Assembly: GCA_002352665.1 (NCBI GenBank)
Contig: DEIV01000066.1
Coordinates: 1-11,936, forward strand
Source: Flavobacteriaceae bacterium UBA2765
GTDB lineage: Bacteria; Bacteroidota; Bacteroidia; Flavobacteriales; Flavobacteriaceae
Length of the DNA: 11,936 bases
Reading direction: 5' to 3'
Shown: in pieces, positions 1 to 6,758 of the stretch
How the letters are laid out: every line of letters begins with the position of its first letter
Position numbering within the stretch: position 1 is the first letter of the stretch
Position numbers and translations under genes: made by a program
Notes under the pieces: generated by a model
What the model saw: the letters and a program-made list of their open reading frames with translations, nothing else
Told to the model about the DNA's origin: nothing
Databases searched by the model: none

Positions 1-87
1 AAGATTTAAGGCTTATAAATTAATTGTAAAAAATATTTAGTTATTACGTTTTCAACCTCTCCGTCATCACACTAAGGTGCGATGCCA

Positions 88-109
88 CCTCTCCTTAGCT
101 AAGGAGAGG
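88..109. repeat. Perfect 22-bp palindrome in repeat unit 1
   Basis: CCTCTCCTTAG is followed directly by its exact reverse complement. As RNA it would form a hairpin from either strand. On the plus strand a T-rich run begins about 6 nt after the stem, so weak termination of rightward transcripts is possible; on the minus strand no U-tract follows. Confidence 0.9.
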
Positions 110-256
110 AGCTTCTTTTTATTTAACGTTTTGTGATTAAAGTGCAATTGCCCCATAGCTTAAGATTTAAGGCTTATAAATTAATAGATCAGTTATAAAA
201 AATATTTAGTTATTACGTTTTCAACCTCTCCGTCATCACACTAAGGTGCGATGCCA

Positions 257-278
257 CCTCTCCTTAGCTAAGGAGAGG
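257..278. repeat. Perfect 22-bp palindrome in repeat unit 2
   Basis: Identical in sequence and in position within the unit to the palindrome at 88-109. Confidence 0.9.
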
Positions 279-394
279 AGCTTCTTTCTATTTAATATTT
301 TGTGATTAAATTGCAATTGCCACATAGCTTAAGATTTAAGGCTTATAAATTAATTGTAAAAAATATTTAGTTATTACGTTTTCAACCTCTCCGT

Positions 395-414
395 CATCAC
401 ACTAAGGTGTGATG
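395..414. repeat. Perfect 8-bp hairpin beside the palindrome (unit 3); also 65-84 and 234-253
   Basis: CATCACAC-TAAG-GTGTGATG pairs perfectly in unit 3. The equivalents at 65-84 and 234-253 have GTGCGATG on the right arm, which gives one A-C mismatch in plus-strand RNA but a tolerated G-U pair in minus-strand RNA. Confidence 0.75.
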
Positions 415-417
415 CCA

Positions 418-439
418 CCTCTCCTTAGCTAAGGAGAGG
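418..439. repeat. Perfect 22-bp palindrome in repeat unit 3
   Basis: Third identical copy. The matching place in unit 4 (about 584-616) has lost the palindrome but holds a short hairpin, AAAGAG/CTCTTT (599-604 with 611-616), about 27 nt beyond the stop codon of the EamA gene. Confidence 0.9.
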
Positions 440-642
440 AGCTTCTTTCTATTTAACGTTTTGTGATTAAAGTGTAATTGTATCTTAGCTTAAGATTTAA
501 GGCTTATAAATTAATAGATCAATTGTAAAAAATATTTAGTTGTTACGTTTTCAACCTCTTCGTCATCCCGTAAAAGCGTAATACCCTTCTTCTAAGCTAA
601 AGAGCCGAGCCTCTTTTGTATTATTTCTAATTTATAGAAAAA

Positions 643-1524
643 TTATATTGATTTTTTCTTCAATTTTATGATACCATTTACCACCACCGTTATAAATATC
701 AACAAGGCACCAATATAAAAATTGGTAGTCATTATTTCTTTTTGTTTAAAAATAATAATGGCCAAAATAATGCCATAAATAGGCTCTAGATTAATGGTAA
801 GCATCATGGTAAATGCACTTACACTTTTTAAGACACTGGTTGAAGCTACAAAGGCATATGCCGTACATATTGATGCCAGTATTATTAAATATATCCAATC
901 ATTTGTTGAGAGTGTAAAAAAGCTAACATCAATTAAACCACTTAAAAATAAAAAGAGGCCTATACAAATTGAGGCAAATAACAACTCATAAAAAGAAATT
1001 ATAGTTGCTCCATGGTATTTAATTAAGTTGGCATTTAAAATTGAAAAACTAGCTGATAAAAAAGCCGAAACTAATGCTACCAGTATACCTAAAATATATT
1101 TGCCTTCTGCTTGAAAAATGATGATCAATCCAATAATAGCCAGCAATGAAAAAACCAATTCATAAAGTACTATTCTCTTTTTAAAAATTATCCATTGCAA
1201 TAGTGTTACAAATAGAGCTCCAGTTGACATTGAAGCCAACGTAATTGAAATATTAGAAATTTTAATGGCATAAAAAAAAGTGATCCAGTGTACGGCAATT
1301 AAGATTCCTCCAAATAAAAATCTAATTAACTCCTTTAATGGTATTTTAAAACTAATTTTCTTTATCAGAATAAATACCAAAATAAAAATAACGGCTAAAG
1401 AAACCCTATACCAAACCAAAGGAATGGCATCAATACTAATCAGTGCCCCTAATATTGCAGTAAAACCCCAAATAAATATAATAAAATGGAGATGAAGGTA
1501 ATTTTTTATTTTATCGTTTAGCAT
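643..1524 (-). CDS. EamA/DMT-family inner-membrane transporter
   Basis: The 293-aa product is almost entirely hydrophobic and can be read as about ten membrane helices in two similar halves, the layout of the drug/metabolite transporter superfamily. The second half carries the family's best-conserved stretch, LEPIYGIILA (near residues 246-255), followed by a Lys/Gln-containing turn and two last helices; the C-terminus is lysine-rich (KLKKKS), consistent with a cytoplasmic tail. Members export or import small metabolites such as amino acids or nucleosides, but the substrate cannot be read from the sequence. The ATG start lies inside the end of the LptF/LptG permease gene, with 14 nt shared (1511-1524), which points to coupled translation and co-transcription. 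No strong U-tract terminator follows the stop; the repeat array begins within about 5-30 nt. Confidence 0.9.
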   Translation of the reverse strand: MLNDKIKNYLHLHFIIFIWGFTAILGALISIDAIPLVWYRVSLAVIFILVFILIKKISFKIPLKELIRFLFGGILIAVHWITFFYAIKISNISITLASMSTGALFVTLLQWIIFKKRIVLYELVFSLLAIIGLIIIFQAEGKYILGILVALVSAFLSASFSILNANLIKYHGATIISFYELLFASICIGLFLFLSGLIDVSFFTLSTNDWIYLIILASICTAYAFVASTSVLKSVSAFTMMLTINLEPIYGIILAIIIFKQKEIMTTNFYIGALLIFITVVVNGIIKLKKKSI

Positions 1525-2596
1525 TTATATAAAGATAAAGTGCTATCAGTCCAAACAAAATATTAGGAATCCATACCATAAATAAGGGATTATAGGTTGC
1601 AGAGGCTCCTAAAACCTCCGTTACTTTCATAAAAAACACATACAAAAACATTAAACTAACCCCAATGGCTAAGTTTATACCTATGCCTCCTCTCCTTTTT
1701 CTTGAAGCTAAGGATACTGCTATGATAGTTAGAATAATTGAGGAAACCGGCAGCGTTGTTCTTGAATACAACTCTACTTTATATTTATTCAAATTCTTTA
1801 CACCTCTATCTTCCGATTCTTCTATATGTTTATACAGTTCTTGAGATGGCATTTCTATAGCCAGATAATCTACATACAACAAATCTTTAGGGAAAAAATT
1901 AAAAATAGTATCCAATTTTTTACCACTTTCTATACTGTCATTTTTTGCTTTTAACCAACGCTTTTTATAATTAGTTAAAGTAAAAGTAGCATCCTTTTTA
2001 TTCCACTTTATATTCTTGGCAATCAAGATATATTTTAAATCTAAACCGTCAAAATGCTGATATGAAAAATTATTGCCATTATAATTAGTAAAATTAAAAT
2101 TCTTAAAATAGATGATGTCATTTTCAGTTAATTGTAAGTTCACATTATTTACAAAGGTCTTCGTCTTTTTTATCTTTCGCAAATAAGTCTCATCAAATGC
2201 CTCGAAAGTTTTATTTGAAATATGCAATAAAAAATGATTTGCTATTAAAGAAATAAATCCTAGCATAACAGCTCCTATCAAATATGGTCTAATGAATCTT
2301 TTATAAGGAATACCTGAACTATGTATGGCAATAATTTCAGTATTTGAGGCTAATTTAGAAGTAAATAAAATAGTAGATATAAACAATGCCAAAGGCATAA
2401 AAGTATTACCATAATTGATGATAAATGGAATGTAGTAATTACTTATAATTTCTGAAATGCCCAAATTAGGATGCTCTAAAAATTTACCTATTTTTTCAGT
2501 TACATCTATGGCAACAGCAATAGGAATAAGAATCATCAAAGTAAAAATAAAAGTAGTAAAGTACTTTTTTAATATGTATTTATCTAAAATTTTCAT
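1511..2596 (-). CDS. LptF/LptG (YjgP/YjgQ) family permease
   Basis: The 361-aa protein has the Lpt permease plan: three N-terminal membrane helices (about 12-31, 56-80, 103-124), a long polar part (about 140-250) expected to form the periplasmic beta-jellyroll, and three C-terminal helices (about 281-298, 303-326, 336-357). The opening MKILDKYILKKYF is typical of the family. LptF and LptG form the inner-membrane part of the LptB2FG ABC exporter, which extracts lipopolysaccharide and feeds it to the LptC/LptA bridge. Bacteroidota usually have two such paralogues, and I cannot tell from this sequence alone whether this one acts as LptF or LptG. It lies 126 nt downstream of tgt on the same strand and overlaps the EamA gene by 14 nt. 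No -7 element was found in the 126-nt gap, so read-through from tgt is plausible. Confidence 0.93.
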   Translation of the reverse strand: MKILDKYILKKYFTTFIFTLMILIPIAVAIDVTEKIGKFLEHPNLGISEIISNYYIPFIINYGNTFMPLALFISTILFTSKLASNTEIIAIHSSGIPYKRFIRPYLIGAVMLGFISLIANHFLLHISNKTFEAFDETYLRKIKKTKTFVNNVNLQLTENDIIYFKNFNFTNYNGNNFSYQHFDGLDLKYILIAKNIKWNKKDATFTLTNYKKRWLKAKNDSIESGKKLDTIFNFFPKDLLYVDYLAIEMPSQELYKHIEESEDRGVKNLNKYKVELYSRTTLPVSSIILTIIAVSLASRKRRGGIGINLAIGVSLMFLYVFFMKVTEVLGASATYNPLFMVWIPNILFGLIALYLYINAKR

Positions 2597-2722
2597 CCTA
2601 ACCTTAATCCCACTCCTTCCGAATTATCGAGCGGAAAACATTCTATAAATTTAGTATTGTTTATAACCTAATTCTACTTAAAATTTGTTTATAGTTTAAA
2701 TGAATTTTATATCAATCTTGGG

Positions 2723-3853
2723 CTATAAGCGTTTATCCATTTGTTTTACCATGGTATTTTTCCATGTGGAAAAATCTCCCGCTAAGATATGCTTTCTAGC
2801 TTCACGAACCAACCACATATAAAATCCGAGATTATGAATAGTTGCAATTTGTTTGGCTAAATATTCTTTAGCAACAAATAAATGACGTAAATAGGCCTTA
2901 GAATATTGAGTATCAACAGAAGTAATATTCATTTCATCAATAGGAGAAAAATCGTCCTCCCATTTTTTATTTTTTATATTAATAGTGCCATGAGCAGTGA
3001 ATAGCATGCCATTTCTGGCATTTCTGGTTGGCATTACACAATCAAACATATCAATACCTAAAGCAATGTTTTCTAAAATATTAATAGGCGTACCTACACC
3101 CATTAAATACCTCGGCTTATCTTTTGGTAAGATATTACATACTATATCTGTCATTTCATACATTTCATCAGCTGGTTCACCAACAGAGAGTCCGCCAATA
3201 GCATTTGCCTCTGCCTCTACTGAGGCAATGAATTCGGCCGATTGCTTTCTTAAATCTTTATAGGTACTCCCTTGAACTATAGGAAGAAATGCCTGGCTAT
3301 ATCCATATTTAACAGGTGTTTTTTCTAAGTGATCAATACATCGTTTTAACCAACGATGTGTCATATGCATAGAATTCTTGGCATAGTTATATTCACATGG
3401 ATAAGGTGTACATTCATCAAAGGCCATTATAATATCTGCACCTATACTCCGCTGAATATCCATAGAAAACTCCGGTGAAAAGAAATGGGTAGAGCCATCT
3501 ATATGCGACTTAAATTTTACACCTTCCTCGGTTATTTTATTATTCCCAGATAGCGAGTAAACCTGATAACCACCACTATCAGTTAAAATTGGTCTTTCCC
3601 AATTCATAAATTTGTGCAAGCCACCTACTTTTTCTAAAATATTAGTCTTTGGCCGTAAATATAAATGGTAGGTATTGCCTAAAACAATATCAGCATTAAT
3701 GTCATCTTTTAGTTCGTGTTGATGCACTCCTTTAACCGATGCAACAGTACCCACAGGCATAAAAATGGGCGTTTCAATAACACCATGATCTGTAGTTATT
3801 GTACCTGCTCTTGCCTTACTGCTTTGATCTGTAGCTTTGAGTTCAAATTTCAT
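2723..3853 (-). CDS. tgt: Queuine tRNA-ribosyltransferase (tRNA-guanine transglycosylase)
   Basis: Tgt swaps guanine-34 in the anticodon of GUN tRNAs for preQ1, the key step toward queuosine. The 376-aa length is normal for bacteria. Visible family motifs are GNTYHLYLRP (59-68), TDSGGYQVYSLS (91-102, with an active-site Asp), FDECTPYP (145-152), PIVQGS (191-196), IGGLSVGEP (219-227), YLMGVGTP (249-256) and the nucleophile region GIDMFDCVMPTRNARNG (266-282). One point is odd: the CxCxxC zinc ligands expected near residues 306-316 are absent; the stretch reads DEMNITSVDTQ. The fourth ligand, His340 in TIHNLGFY, remains. As I recall, other flavobacterial Tgt proteins share this, so it is probably a lineage trait rather than decay. 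Upstream, ychF ends 167 nt away on the same strand; no clear promoter was found in that gap. Confidence 0.97.
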   Translation of the reverse strand: MKFELKATDQSSKARAGTITTDHGVIETPIFMPVGTVASVKGVHQHELKDDINADIVLGNTYHLYLRPKTNILEKVGGLHKFMNWERPILTDSGGYQVYSLSGNNKITEEGVKFKSHIDGSTHFFSPEFSMDIQRSIGADIIMAFDECTPYPCEYNYAKNSMHMTHRWLKRCIDHLEKTPVKYGYSQAFLPIVQGSTYKDLRKQSAEFIASVEAEANAIGGLSVGEPADEMYEMTDIVCNILPKDKPRYLMGVGTPINILENIALGIDMFDCVMPTRNARNGMLFTAHGTINIKNKKWEDDFSPIDEMNITSVDTQYSKAYLRHLFVAKEYLAKQIATIHNLGFYMWLVREARKHILAGDFSTWKNTMVKQMDKRL

Positions 3854-4020
3854 TAATAATTATTTGTTTTAATTTACTTTTTCTTGAATAATTTCTATTT
3901 ATCCAACTAATTTTGTACACCTGAGCATTTTACCAAGTAAATTACAATAAAAAATAAATTGGTTCTCATTTATCCTGAAAAATAAATCTATCTAACTTTG
4001 ATCCTTTGCAATATGACTCG

Positions 4021-5115
4021 TTATACATTAAATCTAAAGTTCATCATGTCACCATCTTGAACGATATATTCTTTACCTTCAACCGCCAATTTCCCTGCTT
4101 CTTTTACTTTGGCTTCACTTCCATAAGCGATAAAATCATCATATTTTATAACCTCGGCACGAATAAAACCTTTTTCAAAATCAGTATGAATAACACCAGC
4201 AGCTTGAGGAGCAGTATCTCCAACATGGATGGTCCAGGCCCGCACTTCTTTTACACCGGCTGTAAAATAAGTTTGTAGATTTAATAATTTATAAGCGGCA
4301 CGAATCAATTTTGAAGCACCCGCCTCTTCCAGACCTAAATCATCTAAAAATAATTGACGCTCTTCATAATCTTCTAACTCGGCAATATCTGCCTCTGTAG
4401 CAACTGCCAATATAATAATCTCAGCATTTTCACCAGCTATAGCTTTTTTTACAGTTTCAACATAAGCATTACCATCTTTTGCAGAAGCTTCATCAACATT
4501 ACAAACATATAAAATTGGCTTATCTGTAAGCAACTGTAAAGGTTTGACAAATTCTTCATGCTCTGATGCTGACAACTCAATTGCTCTAACAGAAATAGCA
4601 CTTTCTAAAGCTTCTTTTATCTTATTTAAAACTTCAAGTTCTTTTAAGGCAACTTTATCACCTGTTCTTGATGCTTTTTTAACCCTTTCTAATCGTTTAT
4701 CTACTGTTTCTAAATCTTTTATTTGTAATTCGAAATCGATTATTTCTTTATCTCTTATCGGATCAATAGATGTTTCGACATGGACAATATTATCATTATC
4801 AAAACATCGTAATACATGAATAATGGCATCTGTTTCTCTAATATTTGCTAAGAATTTATTGCCTAAGCCTTCTCCTTTACTTGCTCCCTTAACCAATCCT
4901 GCTATATCCACAATATCAACAGTTGCTGGCATTACACGTTCTGGATTTACTAATGATTCTAGTTTTTCTAAACGCTTATCCGGTACATTTACTACACCAA
5001 TATTTGGTTCAATGGTACAGAAGGGAAAGTTAGCACTTTGTGCTTTTGCATTCGATAAACAGTTAAATAAAGTTGATTTTCCAACATTAGGTAATCCTAC
5101 AATTCCGGCTTTCAT
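4021..5115 (-). CDS. ychF: YchF/Obg-like redox-regulated ATPase
   Basis: The 364-aa protein matches the usual YchF length. It has a P-loop, GLPNVGKST (7-15), a G3 motif DIAGLVKGASKGEG (70-83), and NVDE (206-209) where typical GTPases have NKxD; this last change is what makes YchF prefer ATP over GTP. The C-terminal part (about 281-364, from QTYFTAG to the end) is the TGS domain. YchF associates with ribosomes and affects stress responses, acting in the cytoplasm. A coiled-coil-like charged helix region lies near 120-185. The gene has its own promoter (5136-5164) placed directly after the ferredoxin terminator, so it is probably transcribed separately from the ferredoxin gene. The leader is only about 15 nt, without a Shine-Dalgarno site. 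Confidence 0.97.
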   Translation of the reverse strand: MKAGIVGLPNVGKSTLFNCLSNAKAQSANFPFCTIEPNIGVVNVPDKRLEKLESLVNPERVMPATVDIVDIAGLVKGASKGEGLGNKFLANIRETDAIIHVLRCFDNDNIVHVETSIDPIRDKEIIDFELQIKDLETVDKRLERVKKASRTGDKVALKELEVLNKIKEALESAISVRAIELSASEHEEFVKPLQLLTDKPILYVCNVDEASAKDGNAYVETVKKAIAGENAEIIILAVATEADIAELEDYEERQLFLDDLGLEEAGASKLIRAAYKLLNLQTYFTAGVKEVRAWTIHVGDTAPQAAGVIHTDFEKGFIRAEVIKYDDFIAYGSEAKVKEAGKLAVEGKEYIVQDGDMMNFRFNV

Positions 5116-5135
5116 CTATTTTAAATTTTGAGGTG

Positions 5136-5164
5136 CAAATATAATGTTTACTTATTGAAGTCAA
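5136..5164 (-). promoter_or_regulatory. Bacteroidota-type promoter of ychF
   Basis: Read on the minus strand, TTG (5164-5162), then an 18-nt spacer, then TATATTTG (5143-5136). This fits the primary sigma-factor consensus of Bacteroidota (-33 TTG, -7 TAnnTTTG). Transcription would start near 5130, giving a very short leader before the ATG at 5115. Confidence 0.6.
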
Positions 5165-5168
5165 GTAA

Positions 5169-5201
5169 TAAAAAAATCCTAAAAATATGACTTCTAGGAT
5201 T
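5169..5201 (-). terminator. Intrinsic terminator of the ferredoxin gene
   Basis: On the minus strand, AATCCTA pairs with TAGGATT (7-bp stem, about 13-nt loop), followed by a run of seven T. It begins 24 nt after the ferredoxin stop codon and ends a few bases before the -33 element of ychF. Confidence 0.65.
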
Positions 5202-5224
5202 CTAATAGTTTTATTAACTTTTCT

Positions 5225-5575
5225 TTACTCAGGGTGCATAAAACGCTGTTTTTCTAACAATACTTCTTCAGTCTCTACATGTTCATCATCTGGCACACAA
5301 CAATCTACAGGGCAAACAGCAGCACATTGAGGCTCATCGTGAAAACCTTTACATTCCGTACACTTATCAGGAACTATATAATAAATTTCATCACTGATTG
5401 GCTCTTGTTCTTCATCTGCATCAACAGTATTACCATTATTTAGAACTACCTTACCTTTTAAAGAAGTACCATCTTTATAATGCCAGTCTTCTGCCCCTTC
5501 ATAAATTGCAGTATTTGGGCATTCGGGCTCGCATGCACCACAATTAATACATTCGTCAGTTATTATAATAGCCAT
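5225..5575 (-). CDS. 2[4Fe-4S] ferredoxin with a central acidic insert
   Basis: The 116-aa protein has one classical cluster motif, CINCGACEPECP (Cys 9, 12, 15, 19), and one expanded motif, Cys 72, 75, 84, 88 (CxxC-x8-CxxxCP), with two more cysteines at 92 and 93. The expanded second motif resembles that of Allochromatium-type ferredoxins. About 50 residues, many acidic, separate the two motifs, where small clostridial-type ferredoxins have under 30; a charged C-terminal tail follows. It is a soluble cytoplasmic electron carrier whose partner is not shown by the sequence. It is divergently transcribed from a LuxC-like acyl-CoA reductase; this pairing is, as I recall, common in Flavobacteriia, but a direct functional link is inference. 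The start is the ATG at 5575, with the first cysteine motif beginning nine residues in, as usual. Confidence 0.93.
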   Translation of the reverse strand: MAIIITDECINCGACEPECPNTAIYEGAEDWHYKDGTSLKGKVVLNNGNTVDADEEQEPISDEIYYIVPDKCTECKGFHDEPQCAAVCPVDCCVPDDEHVETEEVLLEKQRFMHPE

Positions 5576-5589
5576 TTATTTATTTAGAT

Positions 5590-5611
5590 TAAATTTGTGC
5601 ACGCAAACTTA
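5590..5611. promoter_or_regulatory. Two facing -7 elements between ferredoxin and acyl-CoA reductase genes
   Basis: TAAATTTG (5590-5597, plus strand) and TAAGTTTG (5611-5604, minus strand) both match TAnnTTTG, and they face each other across six bases. Predicted start points would be near 5604 (plus) and 5598 (minus), so the two polymerases would compete for the same DNA. I found no good -33 TTG at the usual distance for either element. Confidence 0.4.
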
Positions 5612-5653
5612 CAAAAAACAAATGCGATTACCATATTGCCAAAAATTAATTTT

Positions 5654-6709
5654 ATGATCTTAGAAAAGAGAATTAGAGCTTTTGTAGAACTGGGTAATTT
5701 CCTTAGTCAATTTTCGAAAGAGGTACTACATAAAAATGACAATGTATTATTTAATGAACTATTTTTTGATGCTTTTAAACTACAGTTAAAAAGAGCTAAA
5801 GAATCTAATAGTTGGTTTATTGATGACCAAATGACTTTCGCTATCAACAGCTGGATTAAGTTATTGAAAATTAATGATTTAAATAAATGGACTTCTTTTT
5901 ATACTTTAAACAAAGAACGTCCTAAGACCATTGCTGTAATTATGGCTGGTAACATTCCGCTAGTCGGGTTTCATGATTTTTTATCAGTATTACTTTCGGG
6001 GCATAAAATATTGATAAAACAATCTTCAAATGACAAACATTTATTGCCTTTAATCGGCAAATATTTAGAACATGTTGAGCCTGAATTTAAAGGATGTATA
6101 AATTTTAGTGATGAAAAGCTGAGCAATTTTGACGCGGCTATTGCCACAGGTAGTAATAACACCTCTCGATATTTTGAATATTATTTTGGCAAATTTCCAC
6201 ATATCATAAGAAATAATAGAAATAGCGTCGCTGTACTCACCGGAAATGAGACAACAGAAGAACTTAATAGGTTTGGCGAAGATATTTTTAGATATTTCGG
6301 ATTGGGTTGTAGAAGTGTTTCAAAAATTTTTGTGCCTCAACATTATGATTTTGACCAAATATTTAAAGCAATTTACGATTATAAGGACATTATCAACTAT
6401 AAAAAATACGAAAACAATTACGATTATAATAAAGCGATCTATTTAATGAGTGAATTCAAGCTATTGGAAAATGGTTTTTTAATGTTAAAAGAAGATATTA
6501 GTTATGCTTCACCAATTGCTACATTATTTTATGAATATTATGACGATTTAGAGGTATTACAAAAACAATTTAATAGAGACCATGAACAGATTCAGTGTAT
6601 AGTTGGTCATACAGCTGAAAGTTCAGTAAAATTTGGAGAAACTCAAAATCCTAACTTAACAGATTATGCTGATGGTGTAGATACTATGGCATTTTTAGAT
6701 GGATTGTAA
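5654..6709 (+). CDS. LuxC-like acyl-CoA reductase
   Basis: The product (351 aa from the ATG at 5654) looks like the LuxC branch of the aldehyde dehydrogenase superfamily. Seen in order: GNIPLVGFHDF (99-109) and LLSGHKILIKQSS (113-125), the nucleotide-binding region; ATGSNNTSRYFEYYFG (164-179); and GLGCRSVSK (216-224), where Cys219 is the likely catalytic thiol. LuxC-type enzymes reduce an acyl group bound to CoA or to the enzyme to an aldehyde with NADPH; the physiological substrate in non-luminous Bacteroidota is not established. A longer frame begins at a GTG at 5597, adding 19 residues, but that GTG overlaps a -7 element and the extension does not resemble the family, so the ATG is preferred. 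It runs divergent to the ferredoxin gene and convergent with folE. serC, often next to this gene in relatives as I remember, is absent here. Confidence 0.88.
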   Translation: MILEKRIRAFVELGNFLSQFSKEVLHKNDNVLFNELFFDAFKLQLKRAKESNSWFIDDQMTFAINSWIKLLKINDLNKWTSFYTLNKERPKTIAVIMAGNIPLVGFHDFLSVLLSGHKILIKQSSNDKHLLPLIGKYLEHVEPEFKGCINFSDEKLSNFDAAIATGSNNTSRYFEYYFGKFPHIIRNNRNSVAVLTGNETTEELNRFGEDIFRYFGLGCRSVSKIFVPQHYDFDQIFKAIYDYKDIINYKKYENNYDYNKAIYLMSEFKLLENGFLMLKEDISYASPIATLFYEYYDDLEVLQKQFNRDHEQIQCIVGHTAESSVKFGETQNPNLTDYADGVDTMAFLDGL

Positions 6710-6730
6710 AAATATAACTTTAATTGTCTC

Positions 6731-6753
6731 CAAAAAAAACGGTACTTTTTTTG
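6731..6753. terminator. Possible bidirectional A/T terminator between convergent genes
   Basis: C-A7 at 6731-6738 pairs with T7-G at 6746-6753 around a short loop. The symmetrical A-run and T-run would serve transcripts from both sides (acyl-CoA reductase from the left, folE from the right). There is almost no G/C in the stem, so the call is tentative. Confidence 0.35.
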
Positions 6754-6758
6754 TAAGT

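Larger units (their letters stand above)
1..640. repeat. Tandem array of 161/169-bp REP-like units, 3.5 copies
   Basis: This non-coding stretch of more than 600 bases holds direct repeats beginning at 1, 162, 331 and 492, each starting AAGATTTAAGGCTTATAAAT. Units 1 and 3 are 161 bp. Unit 2 is 169 bp because of an 8-bp insert (AGATCAGT), and unit 4 carries nearly the same insert (AGATCAAT). Each of the first three units contains, in order, an A/T-rich lead, CCTCTCC, a hairpin with 8-bp arms around TAAG, and a perfect 22-bp palindrome, then AGCTTCTTT and an A/T-rich tail. Unit 4 keeps its left half but its palindrome region has decayed. The first base of the window is the first base of a unit, so the array may continue to the left. 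No open reading frame of note lies inside, and no transposase gene is present in the window. The array lies downstream of the EamA gene. Confidence 0.93.

Noticed and set aside
599..616. Short hairpin AAAGAG/CTCTTT as terminator of the EamA gene
   Set aside because: On the minus strand only three T's follow the stem, and it is better explained as a decayed repeat-unit palindrome.
1..640. CRISPR-like regular repeats
   Set aside because: The entire 161/169-bp unit is repeated with no variable spacers, and no cas genes are in the window.
3854..4020. Promoter or terminator between ychF and tgt
   Set aside because: No convincing hairpin with U-tract and no minus-strand TAnnTTTG were found; the plus-strand TAATTTTG at 3908-3915 faces no gene.
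4823..5131. 102-aa plus-strand frame opposite the ychF N-terminus, and similar frames opposite tgt, hisS and ychF
   Set aside because: They mirror well-conserved genes and show no recognisable domain or start signals.
5597..5653. GTG-started 19-residue N-terminal extension of the acyl-CoA reductase
   Set aside because: The GTG overlaps a -7 promoter element and the extension does not resemble family N-termini; ATG at 5654 fits better.
6246..6446. 66-aa plus-strand frame within the acyl-CoA reductase gene
   Set aside because: It lies in another frame of a recognised enzyme gene and reads as composition-driven Ile/Lys/Thr sequence.
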